DNA from: Pseudomonadota bacterium
GTDB taxonomy: Bacteria; Myxococcota_A; UBA796; SXON01
DNA: 64,000 nucleotides
Assembly: GCA_030685065.1 (NCBI GenBank)
Contig: JAUXQH010000170.1
Coordinates: 1 to 64,000 of the forward strand
Reading direction: 5' to 3'
Part shown: one piece after another, positions 16,145 through 25,768 of the stretch
Layout: every line of letters starts with the position of its first letter
Position numbering within the stretch: the stretch's first letter is position 1
Translations under genes and position numbers: made by a program
Notes under the pieces: model-generated
The model's database searches: none
The model's input: the letters and a program-made list of their open reading frames with translations, nothing else
Told to the model about the DNA's origin: nothing

Positions 16145-16732
16145 TCAGGCCCCGAGGTGCGGCTTGATCGCGGGGAGCAGCTCCTGGTAGGTGCGCCCGC
16201 TCGTCTTCTCGCCGATGGCGTGCATCTGCCAGGCGCCGCCGTCGCGGTAGAGGCGGACCATCACCTGCGCGGTGTGGGTGCCGCCGCCGGAGAGCTCGAA
16301 CCGGGCGATCTCCTTGTCGGTCGTGGAGTCCACCAGGCGGCAGAAGGCGTTCTGGATCTGGTCGAACGACTGGCCGGTGAAGGAGTTCACCACGAACACC
16401 AGGTTCTGGACGCCCGAGGGGATCCGGGAGAGGTCGACGTTGATCTGCTCGTCGTCACCGTCCCCCGCGCCCGTGCGGTTGTCACCGGTGTGAACGATCG
16501 AGCCGTCCTTGCTCTGAAGCTGCTTGAACCACACGGTGTCGACAACCTCTCCGCGGGCGTCGAACAGCACGCAGGTCGCATCGAGGTCGATCGCCTGATC
16601 TTGCTGGAAGAAGCCGAAGAATCCGCCGGTCTTCTTCGCGTCCCAACCCAGGCCCATGATCACCCGGCTGAGCGTGTTACCTGCGGTTTTTTCGAGGGAG
16701 ATCTTCTGTCCCTTGCTGAGGCTGAGTGCCAT
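16145..16732 (-). CDS. terZ: TerD-family protein, TerZ-like
   Basis: 195 residues. ATG at 16732 has GGAG a few bases upstream. It has the family start MALSLSKGQKISLEK, then IMGLGWDAKKTGGFFGFFQQ, DLDAT and the intact acidic loop DNRTGAGDGDDE. The insert between GWD and DLDA, and VNSFTGQSFDQI with ARFELSGGGTHTA, are typical of TerZ. It is the third TerD protein here with an intact Ca2+ loop. It is transcribed towards the TerD-protease gene (42-base gap) and away from the ATP-grasp gene, with only 59 bases between those two starts, so they may share a control region. Confidence 0.92.
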   Translation of the reverse strand: MALSLSKGQKISLEKTAGNTLSRVIMGLGWDAKKTGGFFGFFQQDQAIDLDATCVLFDARGEVVDTVWFKQLQSKDGSIVHTGDNRTGAGDGDDEQINVDLSRIPSGVQNLVFVVNSFTGQSFDQIQNAFCRLVDSTTDKEIARFELSGGGTHTAQVMVRLYRDGGAWQMHAIGEKTSGRTYQELLPAIKPHLGA

Positions 16733-16791
16733 GTCCAACTCCTGGCGGCGATGATTTCTGCCGGCGCCGATCGTAGCACGGCTCTCGGATT

Positions 16792-17892
16792 GTGAGCCGT
16801 TCCGCACCCGATCTCGTGTGGTTCTCCCGTGGGCTCTCCAATGTCTATGACGCGGTGCGGCTGCTCCGGGCCGCCGACCCTGCCGGGCGCCTGCGGGTCC
16901 TCGCGAGTGACACGCGCGCGCATGCGCCGGCCCTGTCCATCGCGGACGACGCTCTGCTCGAGCCGCGCGGCGTGTCGGAGACCGCCTTCGTCGATTGGTG
17001 CCTCGGGGTCTGCGTGGAGCGGGGCGTGCGCGCGTTCCTCCCGGGAGGGCGCGTCCTCGCGTTGGCGCGGCGGCGGGCAGAATTCGCGGCGGTGGGCACG
17101 CGGCTGATGGTCGCGGGGGACGCCGATACGCTCGCGCTGGTGGACGACAAGGCGGCCCTCTACGAGCACCTGGGCAGCCGGGTGCCGCAGCCCGCCTGGC
17201 GCGTGGTCCGCACCGCGGAGGACATGGACGCCGCGATGGACGCGCTCCGTCCGGGCCATCCCCGCTTGTGCGTGAAGCCCGTCGTGTCCATGTTCGGGCT
17301 CGGCTTCCACACCCTGGTGGAGCGGGACGATCCGTACTCTCAGTTCCTGGGCGCGGATCCGGTGCCCCGCTCCGTGGCCTCCACGCGGCGCTTGCTCGTG
17401 GGGCAGGAACGCCCGCGCGCGTTGTTGCTGATGGAGTACCTGCCCGGGCCCGAGCGCAGCGTGGACTGCCTCGCGATGAACGGGGAGCTCGTGGTGGCGG
17501 TGGCGCGTCAGAAGCGGGGGGATCACCAGGTGATCGAGACCGAGGGCCCCGCCGTCGACATCGCCCGCGAGGTGGTTCGGGCGCTGCGGCTCGACGGGCT
17601 GGTCAACGTGCAGACGCGCGACGGCCGCGGGGAGCCGCGCCTGCTCGAGGTCAACGCCCGCATGTCCGGTGGCCTCCTCTACGCCTGCCTCGCGGGCACC
17701 GCGCTGCCCTATTGGGCGGTCCAGCTCGCGCTCGGGAACGCGGCCCCCGCCGATGTGCCCAGGCCGCGCGCGGGCGTGATCGTGGCCCCGGTGCAGGGGG
17801 CGATCGTGGTCGGGCAGGTCGGCGGAGCGCTCCCCGCGGAAGGCGAGGCGGATCCAGGGTCGCGGATGGGGTGGCCGGCCGCACCGAAGTAG
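16792..17892 (+). CDS. ATP-grasp enzyme of the Ter-linked biosynthetic module
   Basis: 366 residues from a GTG start. An N-terminal pre-ATP-grasp domain (about 1-110) is followed by an ATP-grasp fold: LCVKPVVSMFGLGF (ATP-binding Lys/loop), LLLMEYLPGPERSVDCLAMN, and LLEVNARMSGGLLYA carrying the Glu/Asn metal-binding pair. ATP-grasp enzymes join a carboxylate to an amine or similar group with ATP. ATP-grasp proteins are recurrent partners of the PRTase/HAD/aldolase set in Ter loci, and that set is encoded 5 kb away on the other strand. The substrate is unknown. It stands divergent to terZ. Confidence 0.85.
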   Translation: MSRSAPDLVWFSRGLSNVYDAVRLLRAADPAGRLRVLASDTRAHAPALSIADDALLEPRGVSETAFVDWCLGVCVERGVRAFLPGGRVLALARRRAEFAAVGTRLMVAGDADTLALVDDKAALYEHLGSRVPQPAWRVVRTAEDMDAAMDALRPGHPRLCVKPVVSMFGLGFHTLVERDDPYSQFLGADPVPRSVASTRRLLVGQERPRALLLMEYLPGPERSVDCLAMNGELVVAVARQKRGDHQVIETEGPAVDIAREVVRALRLDGLVNVQTRDGRGEPRLLEVNARMSGGLLYACLAGTALPYWAVQLALGNAAPADVPRPRAGVIVAPVQGAIVVGQVGGALPAEGEADPGSRMGWPAAPK

Positions 17893-17910
17893 CCCCCCGC
17901 GGAGCGCTCC

Positions 17911-20556
17911 TCACTCCCCGGGCTGCGACTCCTGATGGCCGTCGGGGAGCGGGTCGGGCCACGGCCCCTTGCCGCTCACCACGAGCGGGACTCCGTGGTC
18001 ACGGCAGAGGGCCCCGAGGTCCGTCAGGAGGTCCAGCAGCGCGAGGGGGGTCGACGCGCCCGCCGACTCGCACCCCACCACGATCCGCGCACACGGATGA
18101 CCCGCGGCCTCCGGGGGCTCCGCTCGGGGGGGCTGGTCCGTGAGGCCGGCGGCGGGGAGGACCCCATGAACCGCGGGCGGCAGCCAAACGGTGAACGTCG
18201 ACCCCTCTCCAGGCTCGCTGGTGACCGAGACGTCGCCCCCGTGAAGCTCGACCAGGCGCTTGGTCAGCGCGAGGCCGAGGCCGGTGCCCTCGGGCCGCGT
18301 CCCGCCGGGCGAGGAGATCTGTTCGAATTCACGGAAGAGCCGACCGAGGTCCTCCGCCCGAATGCCGATCCCGGTGTCCGAGACGATGAGCCGCACGCCG
18401 TCCTCGTTCGCGGTCACCGTCAACGTGACCCGCCCGCCCGGGAGCGTGAACTTGATGGCGTTGGAGAGCAGGTTGATCAGGACCTGCCGCAGCCGCACGG
18501 CGTCTCCGATGACCGACGGGAGCTGGTCCGGTACCTCGGCGATCAGCTCCACCCCGGCCTCCTCGGCCAGCCGCCGCACGATGCCGAGGGTGGCGTCGAC
18601 GAGGGCCTCCAGGAACACGGGCTCCTGGGCGATCTCCATGCGCCCGACCTCCACCTTCGACAGGTCGAGCACGTCGTCGACGAGGCGGAGCAGGTGACGG
18701 CCAGCGCCGTGGACGTGTCGGACGAAGGCGAGCTGACGGGGCGTGAGCGGCCCGAAGTCCTGCCCCTCGAGGATCTCCGCGAAGCCGATCACCGCGTTGA
18801 GGGGCGTCCGCAGCTCATGGCTCATGTTCGCCAGGAACGTGCTTTTTGCCCGATTGGCGGACTCGGCCGCCTCCTTCGCCGACGCCAGGGCGGCTTCGTG
18901 CGCCTTTTGTGCCGTGATGTCGGTCAGGAGCCCGAGCGACTCGATGACCCGGCCCTGTTCGTCGCGGACCGGGCTCGCCGAGATCAACAGCGGCAGCTCC
19001 GTGCCGTCCGCCCGGAGGAGGGTGTTCTCGTACACCTCGATGACGCCCAGCTCGCGCGCCAGCGCGCTCTGGATGCCCGCGGCGGCGTCGGGGCTCATCC
19101 AGGAGAACGCGGGTCGCCCGAGCATGTCCTCCACGGGAAGCCCCAACATTCCGGCCGCCTTCGGGTTCGCATAGGTGATGATGCCGCGCAGATCGGTGAC
19201 GACGATGCCCTGCTCGGCGCTCTCGGCCACGCGGCGGAACCAGGCCTCGCTCCGATGCAACGCCCCGGTCGCGTCGTGGAGCGCGGTTACGTCCTGCAGC
19301 GACCCCCGGATCAGGCAGGGCCTCCTCCGCTCGGGGGGGAGGAGCCGCCCGAGCGTCTGCACGGTTCGGACGGTCCCGTCGGGGCGCTGGATCCGGTGGG
19401 TGACCGACGCGCCCTCCAGGGAGGTCTGGGCGGTGACGAGGGCCCGGATGACCCGTTGCCGATCCCCCGGGTGGATCAGGTTCACCACCGCGTCCGCCTC
19501 CATCTCCGTGACGCCCTCGGGCAGCGCGAGCAGCCGCGCGGTCTCCTTGGAGATCGTGACGGTCCGTTGGGCGAAATCCCACTCCCAACTCCCAATCTTG
19601 GCCGCCCGCTGGGTCTCCTCGAGCAGCGCCGTGCGGACGGCGAGGGCATCCTCCAGCGCCTGACGCGCGCGCACATCACGCATGATCCCCGTGAAGAAGC
19701 GCTCCCCCTCGACGACGAACTCGCTGATGGCGAGATCGAGCGGCAAGGTGCTCCCATCCTTGTGCCGGCCGGGGACGACCCGGCCCACGCCGATGATGTG
19801 CTTCTCCCCGGTGCGCTCGTAGCGTTCCAGGTAGCCGTCGTGCCTCCGCCCGTAGAACCGCGGCATGAGCATGGAGATGTTCTGTCCGACCACCTCCTCG
19901 ACCGCGTACCCGAACATGCGACAGGCCGCCGAGTTGAAGGTGTCGATGATCCCTCGACTGTCGATGGTGATCACCGCGTCGACGGTTGCCTCGACCGCGG
20001 CGCGGAGGCGCGCCCCGATTTGGTCGCAACGGGGTTGACGCGCGGCGAGCTCGCGCGCCGCCGACCGGGCGACCAGGAAGTCGCGATACCAATCCAACAG
20101 CGGCTGCACGAAGGCGAGCAGCGCTTCGTCGTACCCGCCCGGACGGTTGGCCAGCCCGAGCATCCCGACGAGGCGGTCGTTCGTCCGGATTGGGAGCACG
20201 ACGAGGGAGTGGAGTGTCTCGGGCGCGTGCTCGGGCGAGTGCTCGGGCGAGCCGGTCGCGGTCGCGGCGAGCGCGGCCTCGCAGCGCTCCGCGAGGATCC
20301 GCCCCGCGGCGCCGCCCGGAGCCGCGGCGTCCGCGTCGACAGACGCATGGGCGCTGAAGACGCTCGCTCCGGACGTCGGCGTCACCTCGCCGATGACGCC
20401 GTGCTCGCTCTCGGTCAGGGCCAGGAGATCCGCGAGGAGCGCCGCGTGCAGCGCCGGGCCGGGCGCGTCGGCGATCGACAGACCCTGAGCCCGCCGGATC
20501 GCGTCGAGCAGGAGCGCCGCGCCGCGTTCGGTCGTCGACGTGGCGGGCGGAGTCAA
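17911..20556 (-). CDS. Soluble multi-PAS sensor histidine kinase
   Basis: 881 residues with no clear membrane helix. The order is a GAF-like domain (about 30-165), three PAS domains (about 185-300, 310-430, 435-560; the first is FixL-like with GQNISMLMP and GRHKDGSTLPLDL), a HisKA domain with phospho-acceptor His580 in MSHELRTPLN, and a HATPase domain with NLLSNAIKF, DTGIGI and GTGLGLAL motifs. A tail of about 80 residues after the ATPase domain (801-881) is of unknown type. The start overlaps the end of the response-regulator gene by 4 bases, so the two are a pair. It should phosphorylate that stand-alone receiver; the signal is unknown. Confidence 0.92.
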   Translation of the reverse strand: MTPPATSTTERGAALLLDAIRRAQGLSIADAPGPALHAALLADLLALTESEHGVIGEVTPTSGASVFSAHASVDADAAAPGGAAGRILAERCEAALAATATGSPEHSPEHAPETLHSLVVLPIRTNDRLVGMLGLANRPGGYDEALLAFVQPLLDWYRDFLVARSAARELAARQPRCDQIGARLRAAVEATVDAVITIDSRGIIDTFNSAACRMFGYAVEEVVGQNISMLMPRFYGRRHDGYLERYERTGEKHIIGVGRVVPGRHKDGSTLPLDLAISEFVVEGERFFTGIMRDVRARQALEDALAVRTALLEETQRAAKIGSWEWDFAQRTVTISKETARLLALPEGVTEMEADAVVNLIHPGDRQRVIRALVTAQTSLEGASVTHRIQRPDGTVRTVQTLGRLLPPERRRPCLIRGSLQDVTALHDATGALHRSEAWFRRVAESAEQGIVVTDLRGIITYANPKAAGMLGLPVEDMLGRPAFSWMSPDAAAGIQSALARELGVIEVYENTLLRADGTELPLLISASPVRDEQGRVIESLGLLTDITAQKAHEAALASAKEAAESANRAKSTFLANMSHELRTPLNAVIGFAEILEGQDFGPLTPRQLAFVRHVHGAGRHLLRLVDDVLDLSKVEVGRMEIAQEPVFLEALVDATLGIVRRLAEEAGVELIAEVPDQLPSVIGDAVRLRQVLINLLSNAIKFTLPGGRVTLTVTANEDGVRLIVSDTGIGIRAEDLGRLFREFEQISSPGGTRPEGTGLGLALTKRLVELHGGDVSVTSEPGEGSTFTVWLPPAVHGVLPAAGLTDQPPRAEPPEAAGHPCARIVVGCESAGASTPLALLDLLTDLGALCRDHGVPLVVSGKGPWPDPLPDGHQESQPGE

Positions 20557-20960
20557 CCGGGCTCTGCCGATGGAGCCGTCAGCTCGTCGAGGTGACGACG
20601 AACGAGCGCCCGGAAGGCGCGGGTGTCCAACGGCTTGCTCACATATTCGTCGAAGCCCTCGCGGAGGAGCCGCTCGCGGTCGCCGTCCATGGCCAGCGCG
20701 GTCACGGCAAACACCGGTATCCGGGCGAGTTCAGGCATCGCGCGGATCGACCGCAGGAGCAGCTCGCCGCCCCCGCCAGGGAGCTGGATGTCGAGGAGAA
20801 CGAGGGAAGGACGCACTTTTTGCAGCCACTCCTCGCCTCGCTCGATGTCGATGGCGGTGACGAAGGGGCATTGCTCGATCTCGAGGAGGGTGGTGGTGAG
20901 CGCCATGTTCGCGGCGTTGTCCTCGACCACGAGCACCAGGGGCGCGCGGGCGCGGGTCAC
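20553..20960 (-). CDS. Single-domain response regulator (receiver only)
   Basis: 135 residues, a lone receiver domain: acidic pair in VVEDNAANM, phospho-acceptor Asp57 in LVLLDIQLPG, the Thr in VTALAM and the Lys in YVSKPLD. There is no output domain, so it should signal by protein contact or pass the phosphate on. It directly precedes and overlaps the histidine kinase gene. Confidence 0.93.
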   Translation of the reverse strand: MTRARAPLVLVVEDNAANMALTTTLLEIEQCPFVTAIDIERGEEWLQKVRPSLVLLDIQLPGGGGELLLRSIRAMPELARIPVFAVTALAMDGDRERLLREGFDEYVSKPLDTRAFRALVRRHLDELTAPSAEPG

Positions 20961-21160
20961 GGGGGGCTCCCGGGTGCCGGGGGAGGGGGGAGGGAACCCG
21001 GTGGGCGAGGGAAGTAAGAAGAAGTTAACATTTCGAGAGAATGCAGAGCTGGTCGGCGCCTGGTGGCGACAATTGTCGTCTTGCGCGTCGGATGGTGTGC
21101 GAAATTCCTAAAAGGTCCTAAAATCGCAAATCCCAAGAGTCCCCCGCTCCCCCACGAAGG
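20961..21160. other. Divergent control region between receiver gene and Crp-like gene
   Basis: 200 bases without a gene. The stretch 21020-21130 is distinctly AT-richer than its surroundings. Next to it, CCTAAAAGGTCCTAAAA (from about 21107) contains a short direct repeat CCTAAAA. It probably contains promoters for both flanking genes; no clear FNR/CRP box is seen. Confidence 0.4.
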
Positions 21161-21847
21161 ATGTTGATGTGCCCAGCCCCGCGCCGCGCGTGCCCCTGCG
21201 ACCGCCCCTGTTCAGAGATGGGCCGTCCCAGCGAGCTCCTCGCGGAGGGAAGCGTCGTGACTCTCTCCTCCGAACAGATCCTGTGGAGACAGGGCCAGCC
21301 GGCGGATCGGGTCGTGATTCTTTGCGGCGCGGCCGCGATCGTGTCGACGTGCACGCCCGGCGGCGATCGGCGGGTGATGGAGCTGATGACCCGAGGCTCG
21401 GTGCTCGGGCTCGGTGACGCGCTGTCGGGGCGGTCGCGGTGTTGTGAAGCGGAGGTCGTGATCCCCGGACCGTGCCTCGTGTTCACGGGGGACCAGCTCC
21501 GGTACAAGGTCCGGCAGGGCGGCGCGGCCGCGCTGGCCGTGGCGGGGCTCATGAGCACCGTGGCTCGGCAGTCCGGTGGCCGCGTGGCGGAGCTGGGGTA
21601 CGGCTCGGTGGCCGCGCGGCTCGCGCGCGTGGTGCTGCGCCTCTGCAACGAGCACGGCGCGCTCGGAGCGCGGGGCACCGTCGTCCCCATCCGCATCAGC
21701 CGCGCGAGGCTCGCGCTCGTGCTCGGATGTCGCCCGGAGACCCTGTGCAGGGCGCTCCAGGACCCGCTGCTGAGCCGCACGCTCACGGTCGAGGCGGACT
21801 TCATCGTGGTGCCCGACATGGCCCAGTTGACCCGCCTGGCGACGTGA
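21161..21847 (+). CDS. Crp/Fnr-family transcription regulator
   Basis: 228 residues. The N-terminal cyclic-nucleotide-binding-type beta-barrel includes ILWRQGQPADRVVILCGAA, GSVLGLGDALSG and a central helix; the C-terminal winged helix carries VVPIRISRARLALVLGC followed by RPETLCRAL as the recognition region. The RxS/E pattern needed to bind cAMP is not clear, so the ligand is unknown. The Cys residues in the first 20 positions do not form the regular FNR spacing with confidence. ATG 21161 lacks a strong ribosome site; ATG 21167 or 21218 are alternatives. Its stop lies 12 bases from the end of the convergent EAD-like gene. Confidence 0.85.
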   Translation: MLMCPAPRRACPCDRPCSEMGRPSELLAEGSVVTLSSEQILWRQGQPADRVVILCGAAAIVSTCTPGGDRRVMELMTRGSVLGLGDALSGRSRCCEAEVVIPGPCLVFTGDQLRYKVRQGGAAALAVAGLMSTVARQSGGRVAELGYGSVAARLARVVLRLCNEHGALGARGTVVPIRISRARLALVLGCRPETLCRALQDPLLSRTLTVEADFIVVPDMAQLTRLAT

Positions 21848-21859
21848 GCGGGGCAGCCG

Positions 21860-22609
21860 CTACGCTGCCGCGAGGGGCCCGTGCCGCGTGAGGCTCCCGA
21901 ACCCGAGAATCGTCGTGAAGCGACGTAGCTCGGGTTGATCGACGCCGTGGTCCCGAAGGCGCTGCACGGAGCGCCCCGTGCCGAACCGGGCGAGATCGAA
22001 GAACAGGTCATGGAAGGTGACCCGCACGCCCGGCGGCGCATGCGCGCAGAGGCCGGCGAGGCTGCGCCCGACGCACGGGGAGGCAAGCAGACCCGCGCGC
22101 GCGACGGCTCGGGCCTGCCCGGTGTATTCCGGCTCGACCTCCCGGAGCGCCCCGGCGGGCAGGGCCGCGACCACCCAGGGCTGCGCGAACCGGTACACCT
22201 GGAACACCGTGGTGGTGCACAGGTCGCCCCAGCCGGTGGCGAGGCAGTGCCCGGCGCACCGATCGAGGGCGACCAGGAGGTCCTCGGACATCGCGGGGTG
22301 TCGCTCGTCGAGGGGCAACCCCGCGCCTCCCAGCGAGAGCCGGCGACCAAACTTGGCTTCGTAGGCCCCGGCGATGAGGTCGGCCTGCCCCGGGCTGTCC
22401 CGGAGGAGGGCGCCGAAGACGGCGTCGTGGAGCGGCTCCTGTCGCAGGAGGACGGCCGCCGCGCTCGCCGCGACGAGCTCCCGCTCGCCTTCCCAGTCGA
22501 CCTGGGCGTGCACGAACGGGCCGAGGCCGCGTACGAGACGCTCCAAGTGGGCCGTATCGAACAGGGTGGCGAGCAACCGCGCCAGCGGTGTCGGATCCTC
22601 GTGGGTCAC
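21860..22609 (-). CDS. Protein with N-terminal effector-associated (death-like) domain
   Basis: 249 residues from a GTG at 22609 with GGAGG 6 bases upstream, preferred over a GTG at 22660. Residues about 7-85 (PLARLLATLFDTAHLERLV, then HAQVDWEGER and FGALLRDSPGQADLI) match the helical pattern of bacterial effector-associated/death-like domains (LF-ELRR...P...L...A...L...FF-L...P-R...I). The remaining ~160 residues, which contain two Cys near CAGHC and a CTTTVFQVYRF stretch, match no family I recognise. It is the last gene of the 19-kb minus-strand series. Effector-associated domains act as adaptors in NTP-dependent bacterial conflict systems; the assignment here is by eye. Confidence 0.6.
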   Translation of the reverse strand: MTHEDPTPLARLLATLFDTAHLERLVRGLGPFVHAQVDWEGERELVAASAAAVLLRQEPLHDAVFGALLRDSPGQADLIAGAYEAKFGRRLSLGGAGLPLDERHPAMSEDLLVALDRCAGHCLATGWGDLCTTTVFQVYRFAQPWVVAALPAGALREVEPEYTGQARAVARAGLLASPCVGRSLAGLCAHAPPGVRVTFHDLFFDLARFGTGRSVQRLRDHGVDQPELRRFTTILGFGSLTRHGPLAAA

Positions 22610-22656
22610 TCCGCGCCTCCCAGGCGGCGCGGAGTGTACAACACCGCGATCGGGTG

Positions 22657-23751
<1,095 letters not shown>

Positions 23752-23774
23752 CGTACGTCGATTTCGCCGCGGAA

Positions 23775-24674
23775 TCACCCGGCGCTGAGCTCCACGCACG
23801 CGCTCACGACCCCGTAGAGCGCGGCCCTCTCGCGGACGAGCTGGGCCCAGCGCCGATGCGTGGCCGGCTCGCACATGGTCTCGCCCATCCGGAAGACCGC
23901 GGGCGCGTCGGGATCGAGGATGCGCTCGGCGGCCTCGAGGTCTTCGGCGGAGACCGAGTATCCGGCCTCGATCACCGCCACTTGCGACGGGTGGATCGCG
24001 GTTTTTCCGAAGAGGCCGTGCGCCAGGTCGAGCGCCACTTCTCTCCGCAACACGTCGAAGCCGGCCAGCCCCTCGAACACGGGGCCGGTCACGTTGAACC
24101 CGAAGGGGCGGAAGGTCGTCGCGAGCGCGGCGATGACGGGCCCGAGGGCGGTCTCGTAGAGGGTCACGTCGGGGCTGCGGCGCACGCCGAGGCACTGGAG
24201 CAGATCGTTGCCGCCGATCCGGAGGGAGAGGATGCGCTCGCGCACGCCGCGGCGGCTCAACATCCGCCGGAGCGCGTGCATCTCGGAGGGGTCGAACACC
24301 TCGCGGGTCTCGAGCGTCGGCATCACGACCCCGCGGTGCTCGCCCAGGGCCTCCCACCACGCGGGCAGGTTGCGACGGTGGAGCTTGGGGAGCACGAAGC
24401 CGTCGATGGCCGAGGCGCCGGGGAGCGCGAGCACCAGCCGGAGCACGTCCGGGCTCCGCGGGCGCACGAAGCGGAGGGTGTTGCTCGGCTCCCACTCGAC
24501 CAGCGAGGCCGCGAGCGCGTCGAGGGCCGCGCCGAGATCGCCGGGGCGCACCGCGTCCTCCAGGCAGAACACCACGGAGCGGAGCCGCGGCATGCGCTCG
24601 CCGTTCGCGACGGCCGTGAGGTCGGAGCGCGTCGCAGGGACGTACAGGCTCGCGCCCAATCGAAGCGGGCTCAT
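23775..24674 (-). CDS. HpcH/HpaI aldolase / CitE-like C-C lyase of the Ter module
   Basis: 299 residues. TIM-barrel family landmarks are visible: GASLYVPATRS at the N-terminus, VVFCLEDAV with the acidic metal-ligand region, FVLPKL, VVMPTLET, LSLRIGGNDLLQCLG and FGKTAIHPSQVAVI near the end, the last being typical of CitE-like lyases. Such enzymes make or break C-C bonds with acyl-CoA or keto acids. Its ATG overlaps the stop of the StiP-family gene (ATGA). An aldolase of this type is a known member of the Ter biosynthetic module together with PRTase, HAD and ATP-grasp proteins; substrate unknown. Confidence 0.88.
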   Translation of the reverse strand: MSPLRLGASLYVPATRSDLTAVANGERMPRLRSVVFCLEDAVRPGDLGAALDALAASLVEWEPSNTLRFVRPRSPDVLRLVLALPGASAIDGFVLPKLHRRNLPAWWEALGEHRGVVMPTLETREVFDPSEMHALRRMLSRRGVRERILSLRIGGNDLLQCLGVRRSPDVTLYETALGPVIAALATTFRPFGFNVTGPVFEGLAGFDVLRREVALDLAHGLFGKTAIHPSQVAVIEAGYSVSAEDLEAAERILDPDAPAVFRMGETMCEPATHRRWAQLVRERAALYGVVSACVELSAG

Positions 24675-25768
24675 GCGTCCCTCCCGAGCGTCCGGATCAG
24701 CACCGCGGCGTTGTACGGGAGGGCGGGATCCACCTCGATCGGGACCTCCCGCCGCTCGGCGAGGAGGCGCAGGTGGCGAACGGCCTCTGCATGCGGATCC
24801 CGCAGGAGCAGGCGCTCCGGCACGCGGCGCAACAACGCGCGCGTGGCCTCCCCGATCCCGGGCTTCACGCGGTTCGGATCTCCGACGCCGTACCGGGTGA
24901 GGCAGGCCGTCACGAACGCCCGGGAGACCTCCCGCGCCCGCGTCCGATCGGTGGAGACCAACGCTTCGGCGGGCGTCGCGAGCGCCCGGGTCAGCGCGGG
25001 GGCCAGCGCCGCGTCGAGCGTGTCGACGAACCAGCGTGACAGGTCGAACGTCGTGAGGTGGTTGTATTCGACACACGCGTGGAAGTCGCCGGGGCCGAGG
25101 TGGTCCGCGTGCAGGATCGTGCGGCTCACCAGGCCCGAGACCACCGCGTTCAGGATGGCGCTCGGGATGAGATAGTCCTCCTCCGAGGCGGACATCGCGG
25201 CGACCCCCGCCAGATCGCTCACCACCACGAGGCCCGGATCGAGCACGACCCGCCGCGACGCCGCGTAGGCGCCCACCGATCCCGCGAGCTCGTCGGCGAT
25301 CGCCCCCTTTCCGGTCCACCCGTCGACGAACACCACGGCCTCGGCGGAGTGGTGGGCCAGGATCCAATCGAGCGCGCGCTCGTCCACGCCGCGGCCCCGG
25401 ATGATGGAGATCGAATAGTGCGGCGCGTCGATCCCCAGGCGTGACAATGCACGGCGGAGGAGCACGCCGATCGGCGTCCCGGCCCGCGCCAGGCTCACCA
25501 GCACGGGCGGCCGCGACCGTTGCGCGAGCGCCAGCGCGAGCCGCGCGAGGTCCATCGCGAGGCGGTCGGTGTTCGTCGCGAGCGCCTCGTGGAAAAGGTC
25601 GAGGTACGCGCTGTCCGGCGGCTCCTCGGCGCCGATCATCTCGGAGTAGTGGCGGGCCCCCGATTGGAGGAGGCGCTCTTTTTCGTGGCGCTCGACCGGG
25701 GCCATCTCCACGCGCTTGAGGAGAAATGTCACGTCGCCGTGTTGGTAGGAGCCGGAGAAGCCCGTCAT
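24671..25768 (-). CDS. StiP-family phosphoribosyltransferase-like protein of the Ter module
   Basis: 365 residues. Database entries often call this family cysteine protease StiP, but the sequence reads as a type I PRTase-like fold: LVSLARAGTPIGVLLRRAL, HYSISIIRGRGVD, and VVFVDGWTGKGAI, which takes the place of the PRPP loop. The family-typical YSEMIGAEEPP lies near residue 41. A second region (about 160-365) includes LIPSAILNAVVSGLVSRTIL and a C-terminal ~80-residue part. It overlaps both neighbours by 4 bases. Predicted role: transfer of a phosphoribosyl group in making the Ter-linked nucleoside-like metabolite. Confidence 0.88.
   Translation of the reverse strand: MTGFSGSYQHGDVTFLLKRVEMAPVERHEKERLLQSGARHYSEMIGAEEPPDSAYLDLFHEALATNTDRLAMDLARLALALAQRSRPPVLVSLARAGTPIGVLLRRALSRLGIDAPHYSISIIRGRGVDERALDWILAHHSAEAVVFVDGWTGKGAIADELAGSVGAYAASRRVVLDPGLVVVSDLAGVAAMSASEEDYLIPSAILNAVVSGLVSRTILHADHLGPGDFHACVEYNHLTTFDLSRWFVDTLDAALAPALTRALATPAEALVSTDRTRAREVSRAFVTACLTRYGVGDPNRVKPGIGEATRALLRRVPERLLLRDPHAEAVRHLRLLAERREVPIEVDPALPYNAAVLIRTLGRDA

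Noticed and set aside
24671..25768. Cysteine protease (database name StiP)
   Set aside because: No protease triad is visible; the motifs and operon fit a phosphoribosyltransferase-like fold.
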